DNA from: SpSt-600 sp042408195
Lineage (GTDB): Bacteria > Chloroflexota > Anaerolineae > SpSt-600
Direction of reading: 5' to 3'
Length of the DNA stretch: 49,081 bases
Assembly (NCBI GenBank): GCA_042408195.1
Contig: JBHOQL010000029.1
Location: 1-49,081 of the forward strand
Below, in pieces: positions 42,207-49,081 of this stretch. Each line of letters begins with the position of its first letter. Within the stretch, counting starts at the first letter, position 1. Under the pieces are notes generated by a model. The model searched no databases and was not told the DNA's origin. It saw only the letters and a list, made by a program, of their open reading frames with translations. The translations under genes and the position numbers were made by a program.

Positions 42207-43535
42207 TCAGGAGACGGCTTTGTTCAGGGTCTCCAGGAACTCTTTATTATTTTTGGTTTTGCGCATGTGGTCAAGGAGAGCTTGCATGGCATCGGCGATG
42301 TCCATCCCCGCGCCGCTGGGTGGGGGTGAGACCATGTAGGAGAACATGCGACGCATGAGCCACACTCTATTGAGAGTGTAATCGTCCAGAAGCAGCTCTT
42401 CGCGACGGGTACCGGATTTTTCAATGTCAAAGGCCGGGAAGATACGCCTCTCCTGAAGCTTGCGGCTCAAGTGCAGTTCCATATTGCCGGTGCCCTTGAA
42501 TTCCTCGTAGATGACTTCGTCCATACGGCTTCCGGTATCTATCAAGCATGTGGCGATGATGGTCAGGCTTCCCCCTTCCTGGATGTTGCGGGCTGCACCG
42601 AAGAAGCGCTTGGGCGGGTAAAGGGCGGCGGGGTCAATTCCACCCGATAGGGTCCTTCCGCTTACGGGAACCAGCAAGTTGTAAGCCCTAGTCAAGCGAG
42701 TTATACCGTCCAGGAGGATTACCACGTCCTTTTTAAGCTCCACGAGCCTCTTAGCTCTTTCCAGGGCCAGTTCGGCTACTTTGGCATGGTTCTCCACAGG
42801 GTCATCAAAGGTTGAAGAAATCACTTCCACTCTGGGGTCCACCGAGCGTTCGAAGTCTGTGACCTCCTCTGGGCGTTCTCCTATGAGGAGAACCATGAGG
42901 TGGATATCGTCATAATTGGTGGTGATAGCATTGGCTATGTGCTTGAGGACGGTGGTTTTGCCGGCTTTGGGTGGGGATACGATAAGGCCACGCTGTCCCC
43001 GGCCTATAGGGGCAACAAGGTCAAGGAGCCGGGTGGTGAGGTTATCGGGCCGGGTCTCCAGGCGTATCTGTTTGTTGGGGAAGATGGGGGTGAGTTCATC
43101 AAAGTGGGGGCGGGTTTTAGCCAGCTCTGCGTCCATTCCATTTACGGCTTCGACCTTTATTATGCTGAAGTATCTTTCGTTCTCCTTGGGTGGGCGGACG
43201 TGGCCTATGACGAAGTCTCCTGGCCTCAGGGCGAAACGTTTGATCTGGGATGAAGAGATATAGATATCCTCGGGCCCAGGGAGGAGGTGATTGGAGCGGA
43301 GGAAGCCGTGGCCTTCAGAGGTTATGTCCAAGATCCCGCCGCCAAAGATATAACCTTGCCTTTCGGCGCTGGCCTTGAGGATGCGCAGGATGAGTTCGTT
43401 TTTCTTCAGTCTGCTGTAGCCACTTACCCCGAGGCTTTTAGCTATATCCTGGAGCTCGCTTAAAGTTTTGTTTTCCAGTTCGGCTACAGAAAAATCTGGA
43501 GGAAGAAGTTCTACATTGGTTTCAAACTCCAACAC
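42207..43535 (-). CDS. rho: Transcription termination factor Rho
   Basis: A 442-residue hexameric RNA helicase. The N-terminal Rho_N helices carry LSELQDIAKSLGVSGYSRLKK. The cold-shock RNA-binding domain includes GILDITSEGHGFLRS and PEDIYISSSQIKRFALRPGD. The ATPase has Walker A SPPKAGKTTVLKHIA, Walker B VVILLDGITRLTRAYN and the Q-loop/R-loop region SGRTLSGGIDPAALYPPKRF. The start is GTG at 43535 with GGAGAGGTG upstream. No promoter or terminator is evident in the 74 bases after tRNA-Gly, so it is probably co-transcribed with the tRNA cluster. Confidence 0.96.
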   Translation of the reverse strand: MLEFETNVELLPPDFSVAELENKTLSELQDIAKSLGVSGYSRLKKNELILRILKASAERQGYIFGGGILDITSEGHGFLRSNHLLPGPEDIYISSSQIKRFALRPGDFVIGHVRPPKENERYFSIIKVEAVNGMDAELAKTRPHFDELTPIFPNKQIRLETRPDNLTTRLLDLVAPIGRGQRGLIVSPPKAGKTTVLKHIANAITTNYDDIHLMVLLIGERPEEVTDFERSVDPRVEVISSTFDDPVENHAKVAELALERAKRLVELKKDVVILLDGITRLTRAYNLLVPVSGRTLSGGIDPAALYPPKRFFGAARNIQEGGSLTIIATCLIDTGSRMDEVIYEEFKGTGNMELHLSRKLQERRIFPAFDIEKSGTRREELLLDDYTLNRVWLMRRMFSYMVSPPPSGAGMDIADAMQALLDHMRKTKNNKEFLETLNKAVS

Positions 43536-43609
43536 TTTTACACCTCTCCAAAGGGGATATCAAAATGAGGCTTTTTTGAATCTGTGCGGCTTCATAATCT
43601 CTTCCATAG

Positions 43610-43681
43610 AGCGGGCGACGGGATTCGAACCCGCGACCTTCTCCTTGGGAGGGAGACGTGCTACCTCTGCACCACGCCCGC
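43610..43681 (-). tRNA. tRNA-Gly (anticodon CCC)
   Basis: A 72-base cloverleaf: acceptor GCGGGCG with CGCCCGC, anticodon loop CTCCCAA with CCC, T loop TTCGAAT, discriminator T. Last of six tRNAs; CCA is not encoded. Confidence 0.95.
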
Positions 43682-43684
43682 TTA

Positions 43685-43757
43685 AGCCCTCGGTCGGACT
43701 CGAACCGACAACCCGGCGCTTACAAGGCGCCTGCGCTACCGATTGCGCCACGAGGGC
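43685..43757 (-). tRNA. tRNA-Thr (anticodon TGT)
   Basis: A 73-base cloverleaf: acceptor GCCCTCG with CGAGGGC, anticodon stem GGCGC/GCGCC around loop CTTGTAA, T loop TTCGAGT, discriminator T. It starts three bases upstream of tRNA-Gly on the same strand. Confidence 0.95.
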
Positions 43758-43776
43758 ATAATTCAACAGAGTTTTT

Positions 43777-43849
43777 AGCCGCCCATCGGATTCGAACCGA
43801 TAACCTGGCGCTTACGAGGCGCCCGCTCTACCCGTTGAGCTAGGGCGGC
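43777..43849 (-). tRNA. tRNA-Thr (anticodon CGT)
   Basis: A 73-base cloverleaf: acceptor GCCGCCC with GGGCGGC, anticodon stem GGCGC/GCGCC around loop CTCGTAA. The anticodon arm differs from the neighbouring tRNA-Thr(TGT) by one base, which suggests duplication. Confidence 0.95.
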
Positions 43850-43855
43850 CCTAGA

Positions 43856-43928
43856 TGGAGCCGAGGGGAGTCGAACCCCTGACCTCGTCAATGCCATTGA
43901 CGCGCTCTCCCAGCTGAGCTACGGCCCC
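43856..43928 (-). tRNA. tRNA-Ala (anticodon GGC)
   Basis: A 73-base cloverleaf: acceptor GGGGCCG with CGGCTCC (one G-T pair at the third position, the G3:U70 identity element of alanine), anticodon loop ATGGCAT with GGC, discriminator A. Confidence 0.96.
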
Positions 43929-43938
43929 ATCTGAACCT

Positions 43939-44012
43939 GGTGGCCAGCGGGTCTCGAACCCGCAACCCTCGGAGCCACAGTCCGATGCTCTGCCAATTGA
44001 GCTATGGCCACC
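43939..44012 (-). tRNA. tRNA-His (anticodon GTG)
   Basis: A 74-base cloverleaf including the extra 5' G(-1) at 44012 paired with C73 at 43939, the identity element of histidine. Acceptor GTGGCCA with TGGCCAC, anticodon loop CTGTGGC. Confidence 0.96.
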
Positions 44013-44018
44013 GCCCTT

Positions 44019-44092
44019 TGGGGCAGGGTGGATTCGAACCACCGACCTCTCCCTTATCAGGGGAGTGCTCTAGCCACCTGAGCTACTGCCCC
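44019..44092 (-). tRNA. tRNA-Ile (anticodon GAT)
   Basis: A 74-base cloverleaf: acceptor GGGGCAG with CTGCCCC, anticodon stem CTCCC/GGGAG around loop CTGATAA with GAT, T loop TTCGAAT, discriminator A. First gene of the cluster, about 7 bases after the predicted transcript start. Confidence 0.96.
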
Positions 44093-44099
44093 TTTTTCG

Positions 44100-44393
44100 C
44101 TTTTTATTATAATACAAGGCGAGCTTTTTGGCAAGTCCCAAGAAAGGGGTAAGTTTTACAAATCCCCCGGCAGATGGCCTTGCCCCTCTTTCTCTAACCA
44201 GGCCGAAGACCGCAAAAATCCCCAGCCCTCTTAGCAGCAGGTTATGAACTTCCTGCCGAAACCGGTCTCTGGACTCTGTGCTAATTGTGTGACCAATGCA
44301 AGCCAGCAGCAGTGCTATCGCTGCAAAAGTCGCCGTTATCGAGGCCAGTATCCCCTTGATGAGGCCGAAAATCCCTCCTAAGATCTTATCCGG
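44100..44393 (-). pseudogene. Possible remnant of a CvpA-like membrane protein
   Basis: On the minus strand, directly after an in-frame TAA, about 97 codons stay open without any ATG. The translated text begins PDKILGGIFGLIKGILASIT, then a hydrophobic stretch AALALLLAC-like and LLLRGLGIFAVFGLV. 'D.ilG.ifGl.kGil' resembles the core helix of CvpA-family proteins. The lack of a start codon and the promoter of the tRNA cluster lying inside its 3' end argue for a decayed gene. The rest of 44093-44448 holds only that promoter. Confidence 0.3.
44106..44134 (-). promoter_or_regulatory. Promoter of the six-tRNA cluster
   Basis: Minus-strand TTGCCA (44134-44129) and perfect TATAAT (44111-44106) with a 17-base spacer, followed by tRNA-Ile 13 bases downstream of the -10 box. 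Confidence 0.75.
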
Positions 44394-44448
44394 TTAGGCA
44401 GGAGGCAATTGCTTTCCGGGCAAGGCAGTGGTCTCAGGCTCCAGCTGT

Positions 44449-46263
44449 TTATCCGATACCTAGTTCACGCAACCTTTCGGGGTTAAGAGTGCCCTTTTCC
44501 GTCCAGCCCCTGATCTTGTAGTAATCATCCAGGAGCTTCTCTAGGTCTGGAACCATCCCTTCTGCGCCTCCGTCGGGTAGAGGGCGGAGGAGGAAAGAAG
44601 GTAGCTTGTCGTCTTGCCGGGTAATCCCCATCTTGACATTGAAAGCCCGTTTGAGTTCAAAGATGTCTCTGCCTATCCTTACGAGGTCATCCACGCCTAT
44701 ATCCCAGCCGGTGGCTTCCCTGAGCATCCTAGCGATCCTTTCCGGGCCCGGGCTGCAGAACTGGCACATTATCATAGAGTTATAGAGGGCACGCCAGTCC
44801 TGGATTCGTGCCACTATCCAGGCTTTTCCCTCAATTCCGAAGCGATCACCTGGAATTAGCCCGATCTCAGGAATAGTGGCTCCGGAATCCACGCTGTATG
44901 GGTCTCCTTGCATGTGGCAAGCCCCCCGGGGCGAGGTAGCGTAGGCCAGGGCACTCCCAAAGAAAGCACGGGGCTCGTGCATGGGGACCTCCAGTCCTTT
45001 GACGTGGGCAGCTTCTTCGGGGACTCCGAAGCGCTCTCCCATTGCCCTTGTCCCTTCTGCCAGGATATCCCCGAAGCCTTCCCTGCGGGCCATAAGATCT
45101 ATGAGCTTTAGGACACCATCTGGGTTTCCCCATTTGAGCTCAAAACCGACTTCTTTTTCGCTGAGGATCCCTTTCTCGAAAAGGTGGTGAGCGAAAGCGA
45201 TGGTAACTCCTGTGGAGATGGTGTCAAGGCCGAAGAGGTTGCAAAGGTAATTGGCATAGGAGACGGCAGCCAAGTTGTCCACCATAAGGAGGGTCCCCAG
45301 GGCACAGAGGGTTTCGTATTCGGGGCCTTCTATTTCTGGCAAGGCATAAGGCCCTTCCTTCACCTCAACCACTCTTCCGCAGGCTATGGGACAGCCGTAG
45401 CAAGCGCTGGCTTTGACCAGGATCGTTTCGGCCATGGTGGCACCGCTTAAGTTCCTGGCTCCTTCAAAATAGCCCTTCGTGAAATATTTTATCGGGACAT
45501 CGCCGAACTCGTGGCCCAAGTCCATCCAGAAAGCCGTGCCTCCGGTGTGGAAGAGCTGAGCCGTGAAATCTTCTCGGACCCAATCCCTAGCCTCCCTCGC
45601 TGCTTCGTTGAAGGCGGGTTCATTGTGGAGGGGGATGGAGCCTGTGCCCCTTACCGCAATCGCTTTGAGGTTCTTGGAACCCATTACTGCTCCGGGTCCG
45701 CCCCTGGCGGCAGCTCTGGCGTTATCGTTGATGATAGCGGCCATCCTTACCAGGTTTTCCCCCGCAGGTCCGATGCAGGCTATCCTTGCTCTGGGTTCCT
45801 TAAGTTCTTCCTTAATCGCTTCTTGGACTTTGTACGTATCAAGCCCCCAGAGGTGGGAAGCGGACCTTATTTCTACTTTACCATCGTGGATCCAGAGGTA
45901 AACGGGTTCTGGGGAGCGGCCCTGAATTAGGATCCCGTCAAAGCCGGCGAAGCGCATCTCCGGCCCGAAGAAGCCTCCAGCATTGCTCTCGCCCCATATC
46001 CCGGTGAGGGGCGAAAGGAAACAAGCGGTATAGCGTCCGCAGGAAGGAGCCCTCGTTCCCACCAAAGGCCCGGTGGTGAAGAACAGAGGGTTCTCAGGAC
46101 CCAGCGGGTCGGTGGAGGGGGAAACGAGGTCGTAGAGGTAGCGGCAGGCAAGTCCTCCTCCTCCGAGAAATCGAATTGCGTAATCCTCTTTGAGGGGTTT
46201 AACTTCCCATTGCCCACGGGTTAAGTCCACAACAAGGATTTTGCCTAGGTATCCTCCAGCCAT
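44449..46263 (-). CDS. Aldehyde:ferredoxin oxidoreductase (tungsten type)
   Basis: A 604-residue enzyme that interconverts aldehydes and carboxylic acids with ferredoxin, using a tungsto-bispterin and a 4Fe-4S cluster. The N domain opens GGYLGKILVVDLTRGQWEV and has LGGGGLACRYLYDLV, TGPLVGTRAPSCGRYT and the pterin-binding ESNAGGFFGPEMRFAGFDG and GPAGENLVRMA. Cluster ligands are CYGCPIAC (about 293-300) plus a later Cys in MIMCQFC. DNARAAARGGPGAVMGSKNLKAI is also canonical. AAGGAGG precedes the ATG. No electron-transfer partner is adjacent. It may provide activated acids for the CoA ligase, by inference. Confidence 0.94.
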   Translation of the reverse strand: MAGGYLGKILVVDLTRGQWEVKPLKEDYAIRFLGGGGLACRYLYDLVSPSTDPLGPENPLFFTTGPLVGTRAPSCGRYTACFLSPLTGIWGESNAGGFFGPEMRFAGFDGILIQGRSPEPVYLWIHDGKVEIRSASHLWGLDTYKVQEAIKEELKEPRARIACIGPAGENLVRMAAIINDNARAAARGGPGAVMGSKNLKAIAVRGTGSIPLHNEPAFNEAAREARDWVREDFTAQLFHTGGTAFWMDLGHEFGDVPIKYFTKGYFEGARNLSGATMAETILVKASACYGCPIACGRVVEVKEGPYALPEIEGPEYETLCALGTLLMVDNLAAVSYANYLCNLFGLDTISTGVTIAFAHHLFEKGILSEKEVGFELKWGNPDGVLKLIDLMARREGFGDILAEGTRAMGERFGVPEEAAHVKGLEVPMHEPRAFFGSALAYATSPRGACHMQGDPYSVDSGATIPEIGLIPGDRFGIEGKAWIVARIQDWRALYNSMIMCQFCSPGPERIARMLREATGWDIGVDDLVRIGRDIFELKRAFNVKMGITRQDDKLPSFLLRPLPDGGAEGMVPDLEKLLDDYYKIRGWTEKGTLNPERLRELGIG

Positions 46264-46376
46264 TTTGGCCTCCTTTTTGAAGCCTTTATTTGAAAGGGAG
46301 CTTCAGGGCTTTCTCCACACCCTTTTCGTGCCAACCAGCACAAAAAGACCACAACTTCCCCTATATGGGCGGAAAC

Positions 46377-46404
46377 ATTTTACCCAGGATTTGCGACGAA
46401 GCAA
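46377..46404 (-). promoter_or_regulatory. Promoter of the aldehyde:ferredoxin oxidoreductase gene
   Basis: Minus-strand TTGCTT (46404-46399) and TAAAAT (46382-46377), spacer 16. Its -35 box lies within the spacer of the divergent NTPase promoter. Confidence 0.5.
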
Positions 46405-46418
46405 AATTCGGTTAAAAT
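46391..46418 (+). promoter_or_regulatory. Promoter of the NTPase/TPR gene pair
   Basis: TTGCGA at 46391-46396 and TAAAAT at 46413-46418, spacer 16. The GTG start at 46600 leaves a leader of roughly 170 bases in which I see no hairpin or gene. The intergenic region is otherwise empty. Confidence 0.5.
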
Positions 46419-46599
46419 TCTTATGAAGATTCTCTGCTTTGCACCTTCTAGAGGATACGAAGCTGCATGGAAAACAGTGCAAATGTGGAAGATACTTCGG
46501 GGTGCTGCTTAGGGTTTGCCGGATGAAAAATCACCGGCAGCAAGGGAAAGGATAAGTTTTTGCCCCCTCCTTGGGGGAGAATCCATTGGGAGGAAAAAC

Positions 46600-47871
46600 G
46601 TGGTTCAACTTCGCCCGGCCAAAACTCTGGAAGAATCTTACCGATATCTTGACCCCTTGCGGCCACTGAGAGGGGACTGGCTGGAAGCTTTTTACGTTGA
46701 GCGTCCTCCGGATAGCAGAATTGACATGCTCCTTGATGAACTCCAAATAGATGCCTCTGAGGACGATAAAACCCTCTTTTCAGGGCAACAGGGAGCGGGG
46801 GAAACCACCGAACTATACCGTCTCGCTCAGGCCCTCAGAGACTCCCACGTAACCATTTTTCTAAACGCCGAGGAAACGATGAACTTGGGGGATGTGCACT
46901 ACACTGACCTCCTGGTCCTGATGGGCCTTGAGGTGTACAGGGAAGCCCGTGTCCAGGGCTTTCCCGCCGCTGACGAAAAAGCTCAGAAACTGCTTTTCTG
47001 GTATGAGAAGCGGCTTCTGGAAAAGGATGAGCTTGAAAACCTTCAGAGTGAGATTAGCGCTGAGATTAACGTGGGTGTAGCGCGGATCGGTGGGCGCCTC
47101 GCTCAGAACAGCCCTTTTCGCCATCGAGTTAGGGCTGAAGCGGAGGCTGGTCTTTCCGAACTGTTGAGCCGCCTCAACGACTTGCTGACAGAACTTCGCG
47201 GCAAATTAGGAAAACGCATCCTTGTGATTGTGGATGGGCTTGATAAAGTGTATGACTTGGCCCGGGCGGCCGAACTTTTTCTGCACGGCGCCAATGCCCT
47301 GGTAGCTCCCCAGTGCCGTGTAATTTACACTGTACCTTATCCACTCTTCTATAGCTATGACTTCCAGCAAGTGAGGCAACAGTTCCACCGCAACTTCCTT
47401 TTGCCCAATGTGAAGGTCCACGAAAGGGACGGAAAACCATGCGGAGACGGGCTTGGTATGCTGAAACAGGTTATCCTGCGCCGGGTAGATGAGGAGATTA
47501 TAGAGCCTGAGGCCCTTGAAAGACTTGCGGAAGCTTCGGGTGGATTGCTGCGGGAACTATTGCGCTTGGCCCGGCTCAGTGTACTGTCAGCGCGTCGGCG
47601 GAAAGACACTCGTATTATCAAGGAGGACGTAGACTGGGCCTGCCGGGAGGTGCAAAACACTTTCCGCCGCATTTTGAAGGTGGAAGATTACCCGCACCTC
47701 TGGAAAGTCCACGAAACAAAAAGCATCGACGCTGTTCCTACCGACGTGGCCAACAAGTTGCTGCACAACCTGAGTATACTGGAATACGATGGTGAAACCT
47801 GGTGGGATGTCCATCCATCCGTTCAGGACCTTTTGAGAGAAAGGGAGGAAAGGGGTGTCGGCTTATCCTAA
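46600..47871 (+). CDS. STAND-like P-loop NTPase with substituted Walker A Lys
   Basis: About 423 residues from GTG at 46600 (GGGAGGA upstream); an in-frame TTG at 46516 lacks a binding site. The order is DPLRPLRGDWLEAFYVERP (about 18-36), a Walker A region LFSGQQGAGETTELYRLA (about 59-76), GDVHYTDLLVLMGLEVY, Walker B RILVIVDGLDKVYD, a sensor-like VIYTVPYPLF, and a C-terminal winged-helix-like stretch with EALERLAEASGGLLRELLRLARL. Homologues carry GxxGxGKST; here the Lys is Glu68 (GAA at 46801-46803), so ATP hydrolysis may be lost. It overlaps the TPR gene by 17 bases. Related NTPases occur in bacterial conflict and signalling loci; the role here is unknown. Confidence 0.75.
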   Translation: MVQLRPAKTLEESYRYLDPLRPLRGDWLEAFYVERPPDSRIDMLLDELQIDASEDDKTLFSGQQGAGETTELYRLAQALRDSHVTIFLNAEETMNLGDVHYTDLLVLMGLEVYREARVQGFPAADEKAQKLLFWYEKRLLEKDELENLQSEISAEINVGVARIGGRLAQNSPFRHRVRAEAEAGLSELLSRLNDLLTELRGKLGKRILVIVDGLDKVYDLARAAELFLHGANALVAPQCRVIYTVPYPLFYSYDFQQVRQQFHRNFLLPNVKVHERDGKPCGDGLGMLKQVILRRVDEEIIEPEALERLAEASGGLLRELLRLARLSVLSARRRKDTRIIKEDVDWACREVQNTFRRILKVEDYPHLWKVHETKSIDAVPTDVANKLLHNLSILEYDGETWWDVHPSVQDLLREREERGVGLS

Positions 47872-49081
47872 GGTCTGGTTGGGGTTCGAATCCTTGGAGA
47901 CGCTGAAGAGTGCTCTGGAGCTGGCCGATGGAGCCGCTATTTTCTTTGTGTTAGTGCCGCCTGGAGAAGGGCGAACCTACTTGAAGAAGCAGCTAATTCT
48001 TTCCCTTGGCGAAAGACCCGTCATTGAGACCGAGGTTTCTCCTGAGAGCCCCCTTGACCTGGACAAACTGCAGGCACAACTTCAAAACCTGGTCCATCCA
48101 GTGCTCTTTGTGGAAGTGAATGAGCTGGACTTTGCTGACTATGAGGTTTCCATTCAGGGACCTCTGGCAGACCGAATTGAACAGGCTCGCCGAACACTTC
48201 AGCACCTGAACCTGAAGCGAGAAGCCATCAGTGAGCTGGGTGTGCCTGTTGTCTTCTGGGTGACCCCAGCAGTGCTGCGGGCTTTCAGCGTCTGGGCGGC
48301 CGACCTTTTCTCAGCCAACAGCGGTGTTTTCGACCTGGAACTGCCGTACCTGAGAGCTCAGGCAGCAGAGGGTCTCATAACGGTAGAACATGCTATAGGA
48401 ACCTTGTCCGTAGATGTAAGTCATCTTTGGACCTTGCCGGATGATGAAGTCAGAGGGCGCATTCGGCTGTATGAAAGTCTGCTTGAGCGTGAGGCTCAGA
48501 AGCATCACCCCTTTTATCCTTATATGGCCGCCCTGCGTGCTGAGCTGGCTCTACTTTACTCTCGCCTCGACGAGCATCTGAGGGCCCTGGAGTATCAAGA
48601 GAAAGCCTCTTCACTTTACCGTAAATTAGCGGAAGAGAGCCCAGAAGAATTTTCACCCCATTTGGCCAAAAGCCTAAACAACCTGGGCGTAAGGCTTTCC
48701 GCTCTGGGCCAGTGGAAGGAGGCACTGAAGGCAACAGAGGAGGCGGTGGGAATCTACCGAAAACTGGCCCAGGAAAACCCCAAGGCCTTCCTCCCAGACC
48801 TGGCCGCAAGCCTCAACAACCTGGGCGCAATGCTTTCCGCCTTGGGCCGAAGGGAGGAGGCTCTGAAGGCAACAGAGGAGGCGGTGGAGATTCGCCGGAA
48901 ACTGGCCCAGGAAAACCCCAAGGCCTTCCTCCCTTACCTGGCCAGGAGCCTGGGCGCGCACGGAAGCGTTCTTCTGGGCCTGGGCCGGGCCCGGGAGGCA
49001 AAGGAGGCCTTCGCTGAAGGGCTGCGCGTTCTCCACCCCTTCGCCGAAGCCCTCCCTGCCGCCTTCGGCGAGCTGGCCTCT
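47855..49081 (+). CDS. STAND-like/TPR protein, cut by the window end
   Basis: At least 409 residues, with no stop before the window edge. The GTG start at 47855 follows GGGAGGA and overlaps the NTPase gene by 17 bases. Residues about 25-170 look like a degenerate NTPase: AIFFVLVPPGEGRTYLKKQL (P-loop place, Arg40 instead of Lys), PVLFVEVNELDF in the Walker B place, then LNLKREAISELGVPVVFWV. This last block, with the following SANSGVFDLEL, is shared by many TPR-linked STAND-like proteins. TPR helices begin near 220. Three 46-residue units (from about 260) share LNNLG...LSALGR and EALKATEEAV, with strong DNA identity between the last two. Probable partner of the NTPase. Confidence 0.75.
   Translation, partial: MSAYPKVWLGFESLETLKSALELADGAAIFFVLVPPGEGRTYLKKQLILSLGERPVIETEVSPESPLDLDKLQAQLQNLVHPVLFVEVNELDFADYEVSIQGPLADRIEQARRTLQHLNLKREAISELGVPVVFWVTPAVLRAFSVWAADLFSANSGVFDLELPYLRAQAAEGLITVEHAIGTLSVDVSHLWTLPDDEVRGRIRLYESLLEREAQKHHPFYPYMAALRAELALLYSRLDEHLRALEYQEKASSLYRKLAEESPEEFSPHLAKSLNNLGVRLSALGQWKEALKATEEAVGIYRKLAQENPKAFLPDLAASLNNLGAMLSALGRREEALKATEEAVEIRRKLAQENPKAFLPYLARSLGAHGSVLLGLGRAREAKEAFAEGLRVLHPFAEALPAAFGELAS

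Noticed and set aside
4464..46263. Selenoprotein with in-frame UGA inside the window
   Set aside because: I looked for genes ending in TGA whose family continues past the stop; none of the intact genes is shorter than its family for that reason.
46516..46599. TTG at 46516 as start of the NTPase
   Set aside because: The extra 28 residues lack family similarity, and GTG at 46600 has a proper GGGAGGA site.
1..49081. CRISPR array or insertion sequence
   Set aside because: No regularly spaced repeat array and no transposase-like reading frame or paired terminal inverted repeats were found.

Overview
The window is one continuous stretch of bacterial chromosome, densely packed and coding on both strands. 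The gene set points to a monoderm-like, probably anaerobic bacterium: many lipoproteins, SecG and a large PBP1A but no outer-membrane genes, a PPi-dependent phosphofructokinase, a tungsten-type aldehyde:ferredoxin oxidoreductase, a TAXI-TRAP transporter, and a selenocysteine system. The gene style (Arg32-type EF-P, UvsE, NnrDE fusion, paired NTPase/TPR genes at the right edge, many GTG and TTG starts) fits Chloroflexota best. That is an inference; no 16S or other phylogenetic marker was tested.

Layout. 1-1942: a GC-rich, multiply frameshifted beta-helix gene (pseudogene). 2241-6371 (+): L,D-transpeptidase-like protein, coiled-coil protein, SelB. 6286-11532 (-): acyl-CoA ligase, then past an intrinsic terminator the TRAP permease, TAXI binding protein and DUF1850 protein. 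11691-12408 (+): tRNA-Sec (selC), then a UbiX-type flavin prenyltransferase. 12389-14849: small membrane-anchored protein (-), acyl carrier protein, SSB, HExxH membrane protein, PPC-domain protein. 15001-18424 (-): lipoprotein, SecG, family-5 solute-binding protein, small membrane protein. 18484-21104 (+): EF-P and two coupled membrane proteins. 21280-21351 (-): tRNA-Arg. 21788-24032 (+): PPi-PFK and class II aldolase behind a leader hairpin. 24037-26057 (-): ABC exporter. 26481-32175 (+): MutL, B12-binding radical SAM protein, PBP1A. 32466-33275 (+): metallo-hydrolase. 33256-36252 (-): PEBP lipoprotein, UvsE, a nuclease-like protein, a Wzz-like membrane protein, next to a geranylgeranyl-reductase pseudogene. 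36676-39785 (-): metallo-hydrolase, NnrDE, a two-domain hypothetical. 39942-41177 (+): acyl-CoA dehydrogenase. 41210-44092 (-): six-tRNA cluster, Rho, LysM/M23 peptidase. 44449-46263 (-): aldehyde:ferredoxin oxidoreductase. 46600-49081 (+): a P-loop NTPase with a mutated Walker A motif, then a TPR protein cut by the window edge.

Working together. Glycolysis/gluconeogenesis appears PPi-linked (pfp-fba). Fatty or organic acid use is suggested by the ligase, acyl-CoA dehydrogenase, ACP and TRAP system. DNA maintenance is covered by MutL, SSB and UvsE. SelB with selC shows that UGA is read as selenocysteine, although no selenoprotein, selA or selD lies in the window. The two places most worth a second look are the right-edge NTPase/TPR pair, which resembles STAND-like conflict or signalling systems, and the uncharacterised nuclease-like gene coupled to uvsE. 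Promoter-like sites across the window repeatedly show TTGC rather than TTGA at -35 with a 17-base spacer.
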